The notes: a model not told the origin generated them from the letters alone. Numbered from the stretch's first letter, positions 1 through 10,428 are shown. The stretch is DNA of 64,000 bases from Hyaloperonospora brassicae (GCA_947650285.1 CANTFL010001211.1:310001-374000); one strand, 5' to 3'. Numbers and translations are program-made.

Positions 1-618
1 GTAGACGGTCTCAGGGAGAGGTTCAGACTGCATGGCAGCCATCAGAGTTCTCAACTCCTGGACATAGTCCGTTAACTCTTTCTTACCCTGACGGGTAGAC
101 AAGAAGCGTGAGCGCACGCGATAGGCCTGGTTAGGCGGCGAGAAAACTCGCAATAGGTCTAGCTTGAGCGAATCCCAAGTGGGAAACGCCAAGTCGACCG
201 ACGTGCCGCACGTCAAAGCCCATTCTCTAGCTCTTCCATCGAGCTTTGAGATGGCCAGCGAGACTCGCTGATGCTCGATTGAGATCAAGCCAGATCTCAT
301 GGCCATCTCAATCTCACGGATCCGGAGGGTCAAGTTTTCCCCCTCCTTTCCGGAGTAATGTTTAACGTCCACCCGAAGGGGACAAGGCTTAACCTCTTCT
401 GGTGGCATCGTCACGTAGCGTGTCGGCATAGCCGACGCTACCTGGTTTTGAACCTGCCCTAAAAGGGCCGTTTCGTACTGCATGATGGTCTCGACTCGTG
501 CATTGAGCACATCGGGACCTTGTGCAGCTAAAAACTCCACATAGTCTGGGCCTACGGCCGCGGTGAGCTTCTCAAGCGCACCCTTTTGGGCCTCAGAGAG
601 GGGTGTGGATTGCTCCAT
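1..618 (-). CDS. Ty3/Gypsy gag, N-terminal 206 codons (element A, runs off left edge)
   Basis: Read on the minus strand from the ATG at 616-618, the frame is open for 206 codons to the window edge with no stop, so the C-terminal part lies outside. The protein starts MEQSTPLSEAQKG. It has the layout of an oomycete Retrotrans_gag domain: a helical N-terminus, then DVKHYSGKEGENL, HQRVSLAISKLDGRAREWA, and a TRQGKKELTDYVQELR segment. The last two match the RAKTWS and KQGKRDVHAYAQHIR segments in the gag of element B (44758-45807). Its role would be assembly of the cytoplasmic particle that packages the element RNA. It lies directly downstream, in its own orientation, of a primer-binding site and LTR (661-1203), as expected for the first ORF of an LTR element. 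Unlike the gags of elements B and C it shows no break in the visible part, so this element may be the youngest of the three. Confidence 0.85.
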   Translation of the reverse strand, partial: MEQSTPLSEAQKGALEKLTAAVGPDYVEFLAAQGPDVLNARVETIMQYETALLGQVQNQVASAMPTRYVTMPPEEVKPCPLRVDVKHYSGKEGENLTLRIREIEMAMRSGLISIEHQRVSLAISKLDGRAREWALTCGTSVDLAFPTWDSLKLDLLRVFSPPNQAYRVRSRFLSTRQGKKELTDYVQELRTLMAAMQSEPLPETVY

Positions 619-660
619 CCTCACAGAGGATCAGTCGTTACCGACTCAGGCGTAGATTGA

Positions 661-675
661 CTACAAGTGCTACCA
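661..675 (-). other. Primer-binding site of element A
   Basis: On the minus strand this reads TGGTAGCACTTGTAG. It begins with TGG, as needed to pair with a tRNA 3' CCA, two bases after the LTR end. The same word in the same place follows the 5' LTRs of elements B (45834-45849) and C (47306-47321). The primer tRNA was not identified. Confidence 0.6.
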
Positions 676-677
676 AG

Positions 678-1203
678 TGTAGCGGAGCTACACAGCTCCT
701 TAAGTCAGAGGAAGACTTAGCGCTCTTACGAGCAACTTTGGTTCTACGAACCCGACTCAGAGAGTCAACAGCTCAGAGAGCTAAGGTTTTGGTTCAGAGA
801 ACCCGACTCAGAGAGTCAACAAGCTCAGAGAGCTTACGGTCTCCGTTCCTAAGGGACCAAACGATTGAAAAGAATCACAGCACAGAGTGCTCAGGAGCAG
901 CTACCTTCACAGGTATTGCTAGCTCCTACCGACCAAAGACGCCTCGTAAGGCACGTGTCTTTCAGTGATCAAAAGGGGAACTGAACTTTTATGTCTTTAT
1001 TAAACCTAAAAGAACACCTTAGAACAACGTATTTAGCCTGCCCTAAATAACCTCTTAAAAGATCTCGTAATCAATTGATGACAGACATCAGTCTTCAACA
1101 ATTGATACACTCACTGTGTTCTAAAATTACTTTATAGGGTGACCCCTCTCTTGTGTGCACCACACCTATCGTCGACTACCAGCCGACGTGTAACCCCGTT
1201 ACA
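678..1203 (-). repeat. 5' LTR of Ty3/Gypsy element A
   Basis: Bounded in minus orientation by TGTAACGGGG at 1203 and GCTACA at 678, next to the primer-binding site. This matches the TGTAAC...GTTACA termini of the B and C LTRs. It is a different subfamily by sequence. It contains serial short hairpins: GGTTC-tac-GAACC (740-752), GACTC-aga-GAGTC (754-766), AGCTC-aga-GAGCT (770-782), then the same series again. The right LTR of this element would lie outside the window, so a target-site duplication cannot be checked. Confidence 0.6.
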
Positions 1204-2616
1204 CGAGCTGTTACGGGGGCGCACCATTCGATTTAGTCATCAGATTGTTACTTGCCTGTCAGTCATACTCCTCGCACTGCCATACACGCACACGGACTTA
1301 AGACACAATCGTTAAACAGCACAATCGTCACCAACAGTAAGGACTAACCTGCTGCTACCACTGCTCACGAACGGTACTGTGTCGCAACAGGGCCCCACGA
1401 TCACGAGCTAGTCGAGTTCATGTGACCAGGACCGAGCTCGCACGCAATGTGCTCACTGCTAGTGGGCACATCGGCGCGTGGGCGTATTTCATAAGTGAAC
1501 GAACGTTGGTAAAAAATAGAGCGTCCGCGACCATTGTGTGACAGTTGTCTATTAAATGAAAAGACTCGTTAGCAATCAAGCTGTTTCTTATCCCATGTTG
1601 CAGTTAAGCATAAAATGTGGTTAGCACTATTTCTTTATGTTTTTTGTACTTGAGTTTAGTAAAGTACTGGTTTCTAGGACCTATGTACATATGGGTACTA
1701 GTAATGAGATTTGTCATTCATTTGGTAGGTATCCTTTCCTACATCAAACAATAAGTTAAGTGGTCTAATATATTACCCTCTAAAGTAATATTCCATCAAT
1801 AATTTTCTTAGCCAGGTAGAATTAAGAAATAATTTCAACGAAGATAATATTCGCATTAATTATTTTGAATGTCAATGACATGTCTTGGGCGCACCCCATT
1901 ACATAATACGGGTATCGATTTCCTTTTAATGTGCGTTATCGTTGTGCCGGGTGACTTCATCTCCACACGACAGTGCTCGTGCTATAACGGGGCCCTGTCT
2001 TCGCCATATCAGTGTAGATGCCTTACAACGTCGTCAGTCGCTTTGCAAGGTGCTTGCAATCAAACGACAATGAAAATCGCAACTAGCTCGTCTATCTTTT
2101 GCAATTGTTGACAGGATGACCGAAGAAGGCTCTATCGAATGAGGTAACTAACTGCCTTGACAAGATCGACATTTGTCCGTCAAAACATGAGCTGACAGTA
2201 TCGCTCTGATAAATCTGCGATCAAGAAAATTGCTTCAAGTGCTGTTGTGTAATTTCACTAATCAACCAAAACGTAATAACAAAGCATTCCATACTTCATG
2301 ATTGCTCACAACCGCCAGCTTTTGACACACACCTGCGTACTTCGTGCGACCTTTACGAATAGAGGATGCAATCCGTCATCGATCCAGTGCGTTCTTATGG
2401 TAAACGCGCTGTACCCCTATCATAGCTTCCATCGACCGCCTCGACAAAGAATGAGCGCTAGCGTCCTCACCTTGACCAAAGCACCACGACCACGTGCAAG
2501 TCAACTTGTTGCACTCACCCTCACTGAACGCTACGTAGTCGGAGCCATGCAGACACCCAAAGCATAGGGCCTGCACATGTTCCTCCGCCAGATACCTTCT
2601 CTTCCCCCCTTTTGCT
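1204..2616. other. Gene-free stretch with possible LTR debris
   Basis: No convincing coding sequence. Bases 1640-1870 are AT-rich, and the paired words TATTACCCTC / GTAATATTCC near 1767-1795 resemble a hairpin in the solo LTR at 55615-56060, so an old related LTR fragment may lie here. The short ORFs in this stretch lack family features. Confidence 0.4.
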
Positions 2617-3348
2617 CTAGATAATGCCAAGGGACGGCTGAAACCTCCGCTTGAGAAACTCTTGCAACAGCTCCGCCACTTGCTCGCGCACAATGCAGCT
2701 CTTCTCCATGTCACCTGTCCGGCTCTCACGGGTCACACCGATCGCGCGTGCCAGGAGGTCATTCACAAAGGTAGACACCAATGTGCGTCGCTGCTTCGTA
2801 TTCCCAAACAGACGTCGCATCGTCCAGTACTGATGCTTCGACGTGCGTGCCACCCGCACGAGCCCTCGACAGTCGACGCACGTGTCCACGTGGGCGCCAT
2901 TCGCCCTGACGACCGCTGCAATCGCGTCGCGGAGCTGGCGAAACTCGAAGAAGCGACGCTCGACTACAAAGTCCGGCTCGCGTTCGGCCATCAGAAAGTC
3001 GCGCATGGTCCGCCGCGACAGCTGCGAGGCCGGTGAGGCCCTGTAGACACTTTCCGAGAGCCGGCACCGCGCTGCACTGCGCTGCAGAAAGACGTCGACG
3101 ACGTAGAAGTGGGAGCCGCTGCGGTAGATGCTCTTGGACACGCGAACGCACTCGAGGCGCTGTAGCGAGGAGACTAACGAGCCACTGCGGTCGCGTGTCT
3201 TTGTCGTGCGCGTCACTGCACTGGACGTGGCCGTATCGAGGGCGGACGATACAGGTGTAGTGGTAGTGGTAGTTGTAGTAGTGGTAGTAGCAGTGACAGT
3301 CGTGGGAACCTCCAGCGCCGTCGGGTTGGCCGTGTCGACCGAGGACAT
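2617..3348 (-). CDS. PX-like domain protein, paralogue 1
   Basis: A 243-residue protein from the ATG at 3346-3348. The frame is open upstream to 3477, but the shorter start fits its two paralogues better. Residues 15-45 are a threonine-rich low-complexity tract. A PX-like (phox homology) fold is suggested from about residue 58: a beta-strand region ending GSHFYVVDVF, then VVERRFFEFRQLR (129-140), the position of the phosphoinositide-binding RR(Y/F)SDF motif of PX domains, then a helical half ending VAELLQEFLKRRF. Between them is a Cys pair (C157, C160) that is shared in shape with the paralogues at 7281-7943 and 9679-10428 and is not part of a standard PX domain. A PX protein would bind PI3P or similar lipids on endosomal membranes; that is family knowledge, and lipid binding here is inference. 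Single exon, transcribed away from paralogue 2. Confidence 0.65.
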   Translation of the reverse strand: MSSVDTANPTALEVPTTVTATTTTTTTTTTTPVSSALDTATSSAVTRTTKTRDRSGSLVSSLQRLECVRVSKSIYRSGSHFYVVDVFLQRSAARCRLSESVYRASPASQLSRRTMRDFLMAEREPDFVVERRFFEFRQLRDAIAAVVRANGAHVDTCVDCRGLVRVARTSKHQYWTMRRLFGNTKQRRTLVSTFVNDLLARAIGVTRESRTGDMEKSCIVREQVAELLQEFLKRRFQPSLGII

Positions 3349-4099
3349 GGTCGAGGAACGAATGCCAACTGCACGAAGCGAGAGAATAGCAAGTGCTGAG
3401 ACAGTGCGCTGGCCGAGAGATGTGGCGCCGTTTTCGTCGGGATGGATCAGCTGAAAGGACGAGTCGCAACGGCACACCGAAGTCGCAGGCCGCGCAAACG
3501 ATGCAGGCGCTCGGGTTGCTCGCTATGCTGCAACTCGCGTCGTGGAAGGACTGCCTCGTTGTTGTACGCGACTGACGTGGCGTCACCTGCTACGGAAGAA
3601 GCGAGCAGTAGCATCTACAAAGAGGCGACAATGCACGAGAGAAATAGTCTGCTACATTGACTCGGCGTCGGTCAAAGACTTGATGGATGGGACTATAGCA
3701 GTGAAGCCGCTCAAGCATCAAACAACTCGTCACTAGTCGTTGGTATTCACGCTAGACACGACACTCGCCGCACTTTTTGGTCTTTGGTGGTCATTGCCCG
3801 TGTGCATCGACGCTAAAGCTTTCTCCTGGACAGAGCAGCTCGACCACGTACACAAACGAATGGATTGCGTCTTGCTTTCGTGTATGCGGCTGACGGCCAA
3901 GCTCTTGGACTTGTGGCTGCAGCAATAGATACGTCATCGTACACTTGTAAGGCTGACTCCGTCCATCCAGAGCACTGCCTGCCTGCCTCACGACCCGAGT
4001 TGTATCTGCACTGAAGTCGAACACAGTGGTGGCAACACCTGGAGATTGCTGCCTCAGTCTATCGCACCTCATCATCCTTGTTACTAACACCAGTCGGTC

Positions 4100-4760
4100 G
4101 ACTGGAGCTCAACTCCGTACGTACTCGATTCGAGCAGGACGAGCCAGCGCTACGAGACAATGCTCGGCTACAGTGGAGCGCTTTAACCCACACGACAGCC
4201 CCCTCTGCTTCTGCCGTGAAGTTGTGACATCTGCTGGGTCCAAACACGGCGAAGAACGCTTTGTTCGCCAACGACGCCGAGAAAGCGTTTCACGACTCGA
4301 CGTTCGGTTTCCTGATGTCAAAAGAACCAGCTCGAGTAACGGCGGCCCGCGTGGTGCGTGACGTCTGATCCACGAAGCAGCTGGTAGGGACCGTCGTTCG
4401 GACGAAGTAGCGAAGGGTCGTGGAAACGTCCCGAGTAAATGAACGCGCCTTCGTCTGTGTGGCAATGCGTTTGGCGGTTGCGACGGAAAGAGTACAGGGT
4501 AAGGCTCAGGTTCGGTTGGCGATTGCCATTGTGGTCGAGAGCGCACGTGCGATCATCGAAGTCTCTTACAGATACACCTTTGCCTTGTAGCGGCGTTGGT
4601 TTGACACTTGTTGACAGTTCGACTCGCATGAACACGGCGTCGCGTCTACTAACTTGCTGCACTCAAGAAAAGATCTGTACGAAGCCCGAGGTACAGTGCC
4701 CCGAGCGCGTTGAACTCGGAGAAGAACTCATCATGATATGATGACGTTGTGTCGACTTGT
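4100..4760 (-). pseudogene. Decayed unrecognised protein-coding gene
   Basis: The minus strand carries protein-like stretches in shifting frames: HDEFFSEFNALGALYLGLR near 4735-4685, then NGNRQPNLSLTLYSFRR and GAFIYSGRFHDPSLLRPN (about 4535-4430), then ANKAFFAVFGPSRCHNF and AEGAVVWVKALHCSR (about 4270-4165). Joining them needs at least two frame changes and passes stop codons, one of them near a run of four T at about 4320. The composition looks like former coding sequence, but no family was recognised. It could instead be chance open frames in GC-rich DNA. Confidence 0.3.
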
Positions 4761-6707
4761 TGCAGTGGAGAAGCGAGAAGGAGCAAGCCCGCCGTCGTGG
4801 AAGCGTCAGGTGATTACAGACATAGTGGTGTGATTGAGTCCCGATCTGTGAGAGAAAATGACTGTCAAGCAACCTGGCTACCCTAGCCGACGCGTGCATG
4901 ATCACGATGAGGCAGCGCACACACAAAGATTGCGGTGTTGAAGAAGGAGGAAACAAGAGGGGAAAAAGAAGACGGGAAGACCATGTCCACAGTAATCGGG
5001 ACGGTGGACCGCTTATGGCAACTGCTGTTGAACTGGCAACGCAAAATGCCGTGGAAAATTCTTACGATGTGGAGAGAGTTGGCACGCCGCACACCGTGCG
5101 ACACGGACTTACGTAGGGCTTTCAATGTCGCGTAGACAGCAGGCCATCGTTGACAAATGACGCGTGCGACGTGTATCTGCTGACGACAACAGTGAGTGCG
5201 ATGATATACTGTAGCGGTTACCGACTGATGCGTGGATGGATGGATGGACGAACGAACGGCCGTCGATTGATACGAAGCGCATGACGACGACTAGTCGTAT
5301 CTGAATCAGTGGTGTGTCAACTGGTGATGATGGCCGCTGGCTTCGCGACCCGTGATCGTCGCATCAAGGATATGGATATACTCGTCTTTCTCTGCTCGAA
5401 TCCGTGCAGCCGACTTTGCATACGTAGCTTCAGAAGTGTCTCAAATGGACGTCAACAGCGGTATGCTTGCGTAAACAGCAACATGCATCACCGTGATCGC
5501 TCTGGTCTAGCCTCGCGTAGCGGACAGAGGCTGATGATAGCGTCACAGGTCAACGGCGGCTGCACTGACTTCGCTTCGTGAGTTTCGACCATGTGCAACA
5601 TTGAATTACAGTCAGCCCAAGGCTGATAAAGATGGCACAATATGGTAGAGCAGGTGATATGGGAGACTAGCAAAAGCGCGGGCCGATGAAGCAAAGCAGG
5701 CCGTCTGTCCTATCCGCAATAGGCACTTGAGGACAAGTTGCGTACACGCGTGAGTATAGCTCGACGTGCTTCGGTGAGCTTTCGCTCGTATACTTCGCCG
5801 CGGTGTGACAACGCAGAAATCGGTGCTGGCCATAATTTCCTGAGAACTCGCTTGTTCGTGTGGAGTCCCATCGCTGGCTGCATTACTTTCACTGACAATG
5901 TCAATCACACCGACCTGTCGTTCGTCAGTCGTTGGCGACATGGAAGACGACCACAAGTTCGATATCAGCTGCTGCTTCTTCTCCGTGTCGTGACGGAGAC
6001 GGAACTTTCTAGAGAGAGAGAGAGAGCCGTAATCTGTAAGGTGGTGGTACCACGTGGCAGAAAATCTTGCTTCATTCGATCGTGGTAAGACAAACGGACG
6101 CTCGGAGCTCGATCGCTAGACTTTCGTGTGGTCAGGCTCTGGTTCGCCGAGATAGAACACGGATCCAAATCGCCGACTCGTAGCATGTACATCTCTCGCA
6201 GAGCGGGCGTAAGCTTTGCATCCATTCGCGACATGTTCCCCTATCTGGGCGACTTTTTCCAAGCATTGCAGCGACAGGAAAACTACGACTGCACTCAGCT
6301 GCCGTCTAGTAAGGTCCCTCCCCTAACCTGTTGCTTTTGGGGGGCATAAAGCTAATCATATCGCCAGGTCGCGCGCCTTTGGTCGATAGCCCGTGATTGC
6401 CTCGGAAGGCTGTTGTTAACTGGCTGGCTGGCTGGCTCGATGGCAACGGAATCATAGCTGCTGGCAATCGGTCATCCGCTGATTGCCATCACGTACGTGG
6501 CTTCACACGAGTCTGTGTTCGCAAGTCAAGCGATCTGTATCTCTTGGGGCTCGTTGCCCAGTAGTATCAGCCACACTGCCTGCGGAACAAACAAACGGGC
6601 AGCACTTGGCCAGCGCGTGCCCTTCGACGACCGATCGGTCAACAACCATACAGCCTGTCACGCGTGGCAGCTTACGAATACAAAGAGCTTGTCACGTGTG
6701 GCTCAGT

Positions 6708-6712
6708 GTCTG

Positions 6713-6758
<46 letters not shown>

Positions 6759-6779
6759 GTCTCTGTCTCTGTGTGTGTG
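6708..6779. repeat. (TGTC)n/(TCTC)n microsatellite
   Basis: About a dozen GTCT units followed by CTGTCT and GTGTGT units. The long open frames across it (6483-6995 and 6497-7360) are by-products of the repeat. The rest of 3349-7280, outside the decayed gene at 4100-4760, holds nothing I could support. Confidence 0.9.
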
Positions 6780-7280
6780 CATGCCGTAGCTATGTCCCAG
6801 TCTTTCTGCCCCCGCGCGCAATCGAGGCAGCCAGAGCGCGATGCGAGGATGCAGATGGGCACGAAACAGACGGGTCGCACCCTCCCCACTCGCCCGTGCG
6901 AGCCAAAGACGCTGCCGCCCGTTCGCTCGCTCGTCTTACCAATGAGCCCTCGCCCCTGGCCGACGATTGGTCGGTGTGGGCGCGCCCCGCCCTAATCGCT
7001 GATTATGCCATCCCCCGTCGCTCCAAGTCGCCGCAATCGCTTCGCCGTCGTCATTCCTCCTGCCGTACGTCGCCCGTCTCGCTCGTTTTTTGTTCACTCG
7101 GGACAAGTGCACTACTGTGCGCGCGCGCGCGGGCGGCGGCCGTCGCTCGCCATTCGAAAACTCGCCGTCCAACAGCGAAACCCACTGCTCGACCGCCCGC
7201 TGCCGTTTGGTTCTGCTTGTTGTCGCCCTCTCACTCACTCCCTCACTCACTCCCTCACGCGCTCGTGGCCCTCGTACCCC

Positions 7281-7943
7281 ATGGCACCGCTTGCAATCGA
7301 TACGACCGACGACCACGCGTCGCTGCAACTGATCCCCCGTCTCCTGCGCACGTCTTCTGACAGCAAAGAACCCGTGAACACGAAAGCTCCGCCGCTCACA
7401 CCTGTGGTCGTCGAGCCCCTGCGCTGGTCCACTGCGTCCTTCTCGCTGACTTTCTTGAGCAACATTGAGCGCCTCGTGATCAACGAGGCGGTCGAGCGCA
7501 ATGGCGCGACGTACTACGTCGTGCAAGTCTACCAGTTCCACTCGGACTCGCGGCTGCCGACCAACATGAACAACCCGCGGCGCTCGATCCCGCGCTTGTC
7601 GGACCTGAGCGACCCGCCGCTTCGCAGCGAGCCGGACTTTCGCGTCGAGCGCCGGTACTCGGACTTTGCCAAGCTGCGCCACCAAGTCAAGCTCTGGACG
7701 TGTCCCAACGCGCACTTTGTGTGCCCCTACTGCCACGCGTACAACCGCTACATTCGGTTCAAGCTCCACCAGCCGCGACGGCTCGTGGCGTTTCGCACGG
7801 GCGTCAAGAAGCGGCAGGCGATTCTCCAGGAGTTCATGACGGACTTTGTCGACCTCGCGCAGAACTCGGCGAAAAACACACTGCGGCGATGCGAAGCGCA
7901 TCACCACGTGCCGGCGCTGCTCGAGTCGTTTCTGCGGGACTGA
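7281..7943 (+). CDS. PX-like domain protein, paralogue 2
   Basis: A 220-residue single-exon protein. The ATG at 7281 is preferred because the upstream open frame (from 7005) crosses a CTCA-repeat leader that looks untranslated. From about residue 52 the protein follows a PX pattern: TASFSLTFLSNIERLVI, GATYYVVQVYQF, then VERRYSDFAKLR (122-133), the canonical PX lipid-binding motif, then a helical half with a YIRFKLHQPRRLVAF segment (157-171). Cysteines 141, 148 and 151 sit between the motif and this segment and are not typical of PX domains. The tail RRC...VPALLESFL is shared with the paralogue at 9679-10428. Expected role: phosphoinositide-dependent membrane targeting in endosomal traffic (family knowledge); the partner is unknown. 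It is the best preserved of the three paralogues. Confidence 0.75.
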   Translation: MAPLAIDTTDDHASLQLIPRLLRTSSDSKEPVNTKAPPLTPVVVEPLRWSTASFSLTFLSNIERLVINEAVERNGATYYVVQVYQFHSDSRLPTNMNNPRRSIPRLSDLSDPPLRSEPDFRVERRYSDFAKLRHQVKLWTCPNAHFVCPYCHAYNRYIRFKLHQPRRLVAFRTGVKKRQAILQEFMTDFVDLAQNSAKNTLRRCEAHHHVPALLESFLRD

Positions 7944-8141
7944 CAGAGGATGGACGCGATTGACGAGACCGAGTCCCGAGGATAGACTGGACGTGTATGC
8001 CGAGATGTAGGTGCACGCTCAGGTGTGATCTACTGGACGATCGATACGAAATCGACGGTCGACGTTAGTCGTAGTCGTGGTGCTGCTGCTAGACGAAGCA
8101 CTGCGGGCGGTAGGTGTCCATCCGTAGCCATGTATACATGT

Positions 8142-8292
8142 AGGTAGGTAGGTAGGTAGGGAAGCCCCTCTAATTTAATCAACCCAACACTGACCCTTTG
8201 TACCCACATCATCCCACCCACATCATTCCACCCACATCGTATCACCCACATCATCCCACCCACCATATCCACCCACCACATCCCACCCCCCA
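8142..8292. repeat. (AGGT)n microsatellite and CCCACATCAT minisatellite
   Basis: GTAG/GTAGGTAGG repeats at 8142-8160. From about 8201 there is a run of degenerate ten-base units of the type CCCACATCAT, ending in CCCACCCCCCACTG. It lies in the gap between PX paralogue 2 and the CDIN1-like gene; no coding sequence in 7944-8355. Confidence 0.85.
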
Positions 8293-8355
8293 CTGCTAAT
8301 TGTGGTCACGATGAGGCTTTTTTTGCCATAAACAACACGCCTGCACTTACAAAAC

Positions 8356-9603
8356 ATGGACGACCACGAGTACGACCGCATCTGTTCGCTCGCTGCGTAT
8401 CCCGCACCCGACACGTCGTCGCCCCTTTGCGCCTCAGTGACCGAAGAGCAGTTTGCGGTCATTCAGCGGCAGCTCCGCCATCGCCACTTGCGCGCGGAGC
8501 TGCGTCGTCACGGCCAGGACCAAAAGGTGGCGCATTACATCGCCCGTCGAGACGCGGGCGAATCCATTTGTGCCATTGCTTTGTCCGTCGCGTTTTCCCC
8601 GTGTATGTTGGCGCGTGTGTTGTTGAAGGCAAAGTACCAGTGGAGTAAGGCGACGATCTCGCGTCTGTTTAAAGAGGCGATGAGAGAAGAAGAGGAGGAG
8701 GCGGAGGAGGAGGAGAGAGGAGAAGAAGAAGAAGAGGGCACTGATGGGGACTTACGGGCGACGACGGGCAGTTTCGTGTCGAAAGCCGACTATGCCCAAG
8801 TGATACCTGAGGTGCAGCCCACCACTTTTTCCAGTTGAAGTAGTCGTAGTCGAAGTAGCAGCAGCCGCCGCAGCAGCAGCAATGGAGTGGACGGCAAGTG
8901 GTCGGTCCATGCGGAGCTAATGCATTGTCGTTGATGGGAACTACTTACACTGTGCGCGCTTTTCTGTGCCTGCAGCTTCGAGAGTGCGTGGAGGCCGACG
9001 CGTACTGCTCGCCACTGGCCGACCGCGTGCGCCACAGCGTCGGTCAAGAGTACGAAGACGTGCTGTTGATGACGCTGCGGACTCGGCAGCTCGTGTTCGA
9101 GAGCGAAGCCACGTTGCGGGCCAAGGGGCTGTCCAAGACACCGGACGTGCGGCTGTTGCTGCCGATTGGCGTGAAAGACGCGGCGGACGGCGAGCGACTA
9201 CATGTGGTCCACTGGATCGACAGCAAAGCCATGTTCGGCGACCGGTACACACACGACACGGAGAATGCGAGTCAGGTGGGGAGTGGCAACGACGTCGTAG
9301 AGCTGTTGCTGCTGACGTTGCACTCATTTTGCTGTCGTGTGGCTGCAGTTGCAGGGGTACGTGAACCGCTTTGGGCCTGGGATGGTGATCTACTGGTTCG
9401 GCCACGTTGCCCACTTGAGTGCCGACCGCGACGTGTTCGTGACCGACGCGTTCCCGCAAGAGATCGCGCTACCGGGAGCTTTTGACCCGCTTGCAGCTGT
9501 CCCGAAGGTGCGTGCAGGTGACGTCGTGGCACTCCGCCCGGCAGAGGTCGCGACGGCCTTTGACGAGGACTATGTCCCCATCACGTCGGTCGTCTGCGAG
9601 TGA
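8356..9603 (+). CDS. CDIN1: CDIN1-like (C15orf41) TPD-type restriction-fold nuclease
   Basis: Three exons are inferred: 8356-8811, 8976-9275, 9349-9603 (335 residues). Intron 2 (9276-9348, GTGGGG...CTGCAG) is clear because it joins ENASQ to LQGYVNRFGPG. Intron 1 (8812-8975, GTGCAG...CTGCAG) is the best in-phase choice, though its donor is uncertain. The protein follows human CDIN1 (281 residues) from end to end: ECVEADAYCSPLADRVRH, then LRAKGLSKTPDVRLLLP with the TPD motif that names the family, VVHWIDSKAMFGD (the acidic and D-x-K residues of a PD-(D/E)XK-type fold), and NRFGPGMVIYWFG. In animals CDIN1 binds codanin-1 and acts in histone/chromatin assembly; that role is inference here. Oddity: an acidic, almost pure-Glu insertion of about 20 residues near residue 112, just before intron 1. 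The gene converges on PX paralogue 3, 75 bases away. Confidence 0.8.
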
Positions 9604-9678
9604 TCTCCCGAACGTAGCGGCGTACGTACTCAATAATGCACAACCACTTGTGGTGTATCGATGGACGTTCGTTCGTGC

Positions 9679-10428
9679 TCACTTCGTGCTTGCCACGTAC
9701 ACTGCTTTCGTGTTGAGCAGGAAGGCTTGCAAGATAGCAGGGACTCGACGCTGGGCCTGGCATTTGCGCCGCCCAGGCGTCGGAGCTCGACGCTGACCCA
9801 TCGTGACAAGATCTTCGAGCCATCGCGCGAGCATCTGCTTGCGCTTTTCATTGCCAGACAGGAGCGTGGCAAGACGACGGGGCTGGCTGTACTTGAAGCG
9901 AATGTACAGGACAAAGTCCAGGCAGTACGCACACGTACACTGGGGGATGGCGCACACGGCTTGCAGCACGTGGGTGCGGAGCGCTTGGAACTCGGCAAAG
10001 CTCCGTTCAACGGTAAAGGTCGGTTGGCCTTTACGGCGCATGCGATGCGAGTGCCGTGCGTCAGCTTTTGCGTTGCATGGACTCGTAGGGAGTCGTGAAC
10101 GAGGGAGACGCAGGTGAACCGCCAGTGTGAACGGCTCGCCGTCGTCGTCTTTGTTTGCACGTGTAGTGCCGCAGACGTCAACGCGGTCGATGCTATGGAG
10201 GAAGCCGAGCGCAGGAGTGGCGTTCCAGCGACGATAGGGCTCCAACTGGAACTGCAGACTCGGGTGGAGCTGGTGGCGTTGCAGTGCAGGTGGCAGCTCC
10301 ACTTGTTCACCGGTTTCGACCGTCAGAAAGACGGCACAGTCGTGGGGCACGAGGGTTTGAAGTTCGTGGGGATATACCACACACGTTGTTGCTGCTGTTG
10401 CTGCTATTGCTGTTGTTGGGTCCGCCAT
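9679..10428 (-). CDS. PX-like domain protein, paralogue 3
   Basis: A 249-residue single-exon protein from the ATG at 10426-10428; the frame is open further up to 10650 but that leader lacks domain character. The C-terminal half aligns with the paralogue at 7281-7943: TFTVERSFAEFQALR (137-151) replaces VERRYSDFAKLR, then CxYC (C166, C169) with more cysteines before it (159, 164), then LYIRFKYSQPRRLA (174-187), NEKRKQMLARWLEDLV and VPAILQAFL. The lipid-binding RRY has become RSF, so phosphoinositide binding may be altered or lost. The N-terminal 60 residues are unique, with a short Ala/Thr run. Membrane recruitment is family knowledge; the function here is unknown. Convergent with the CDIN1-like gene. 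Confidence 0.65.
   Translation of the reverse strand: MADPTTAIAATAATTCVVYPHELQTLVPHDCAVFLTVETGEQVELPPALQRHQLHPSLQFQLEPYRRWNATPALGFLHSIDRVDVCGTTRANKDDDGEPFTLAVHLRLPRSRLPTSPCNAKADARHSHRMRRKGQPTFTVERSFAEFQALRTHVLQAVCAIPQCTCAYCLDFVLYIRFKYSQPRRLATLLSGNEKRKQMLARWLEDLVTMGQRRAPTPGRRKCQAQRRVPAILQAFLLNTKAVYVASTK

Noticed and set aside
5200..6350. Several 60-120 codon frames on both strands
   Set aside because: Overlapping in conflicting frames, no recognisable motifs, no paralogue in the window.
6497..7360. 287-codon plus-strand open frame
   Set aside because: Driven by the GTCT microsatellite and GC bias; no family features.
6936..7907. 323-codon minus-strand open frame
   Set aside because: Mirrors PX paralogue 2; no domain of its own.
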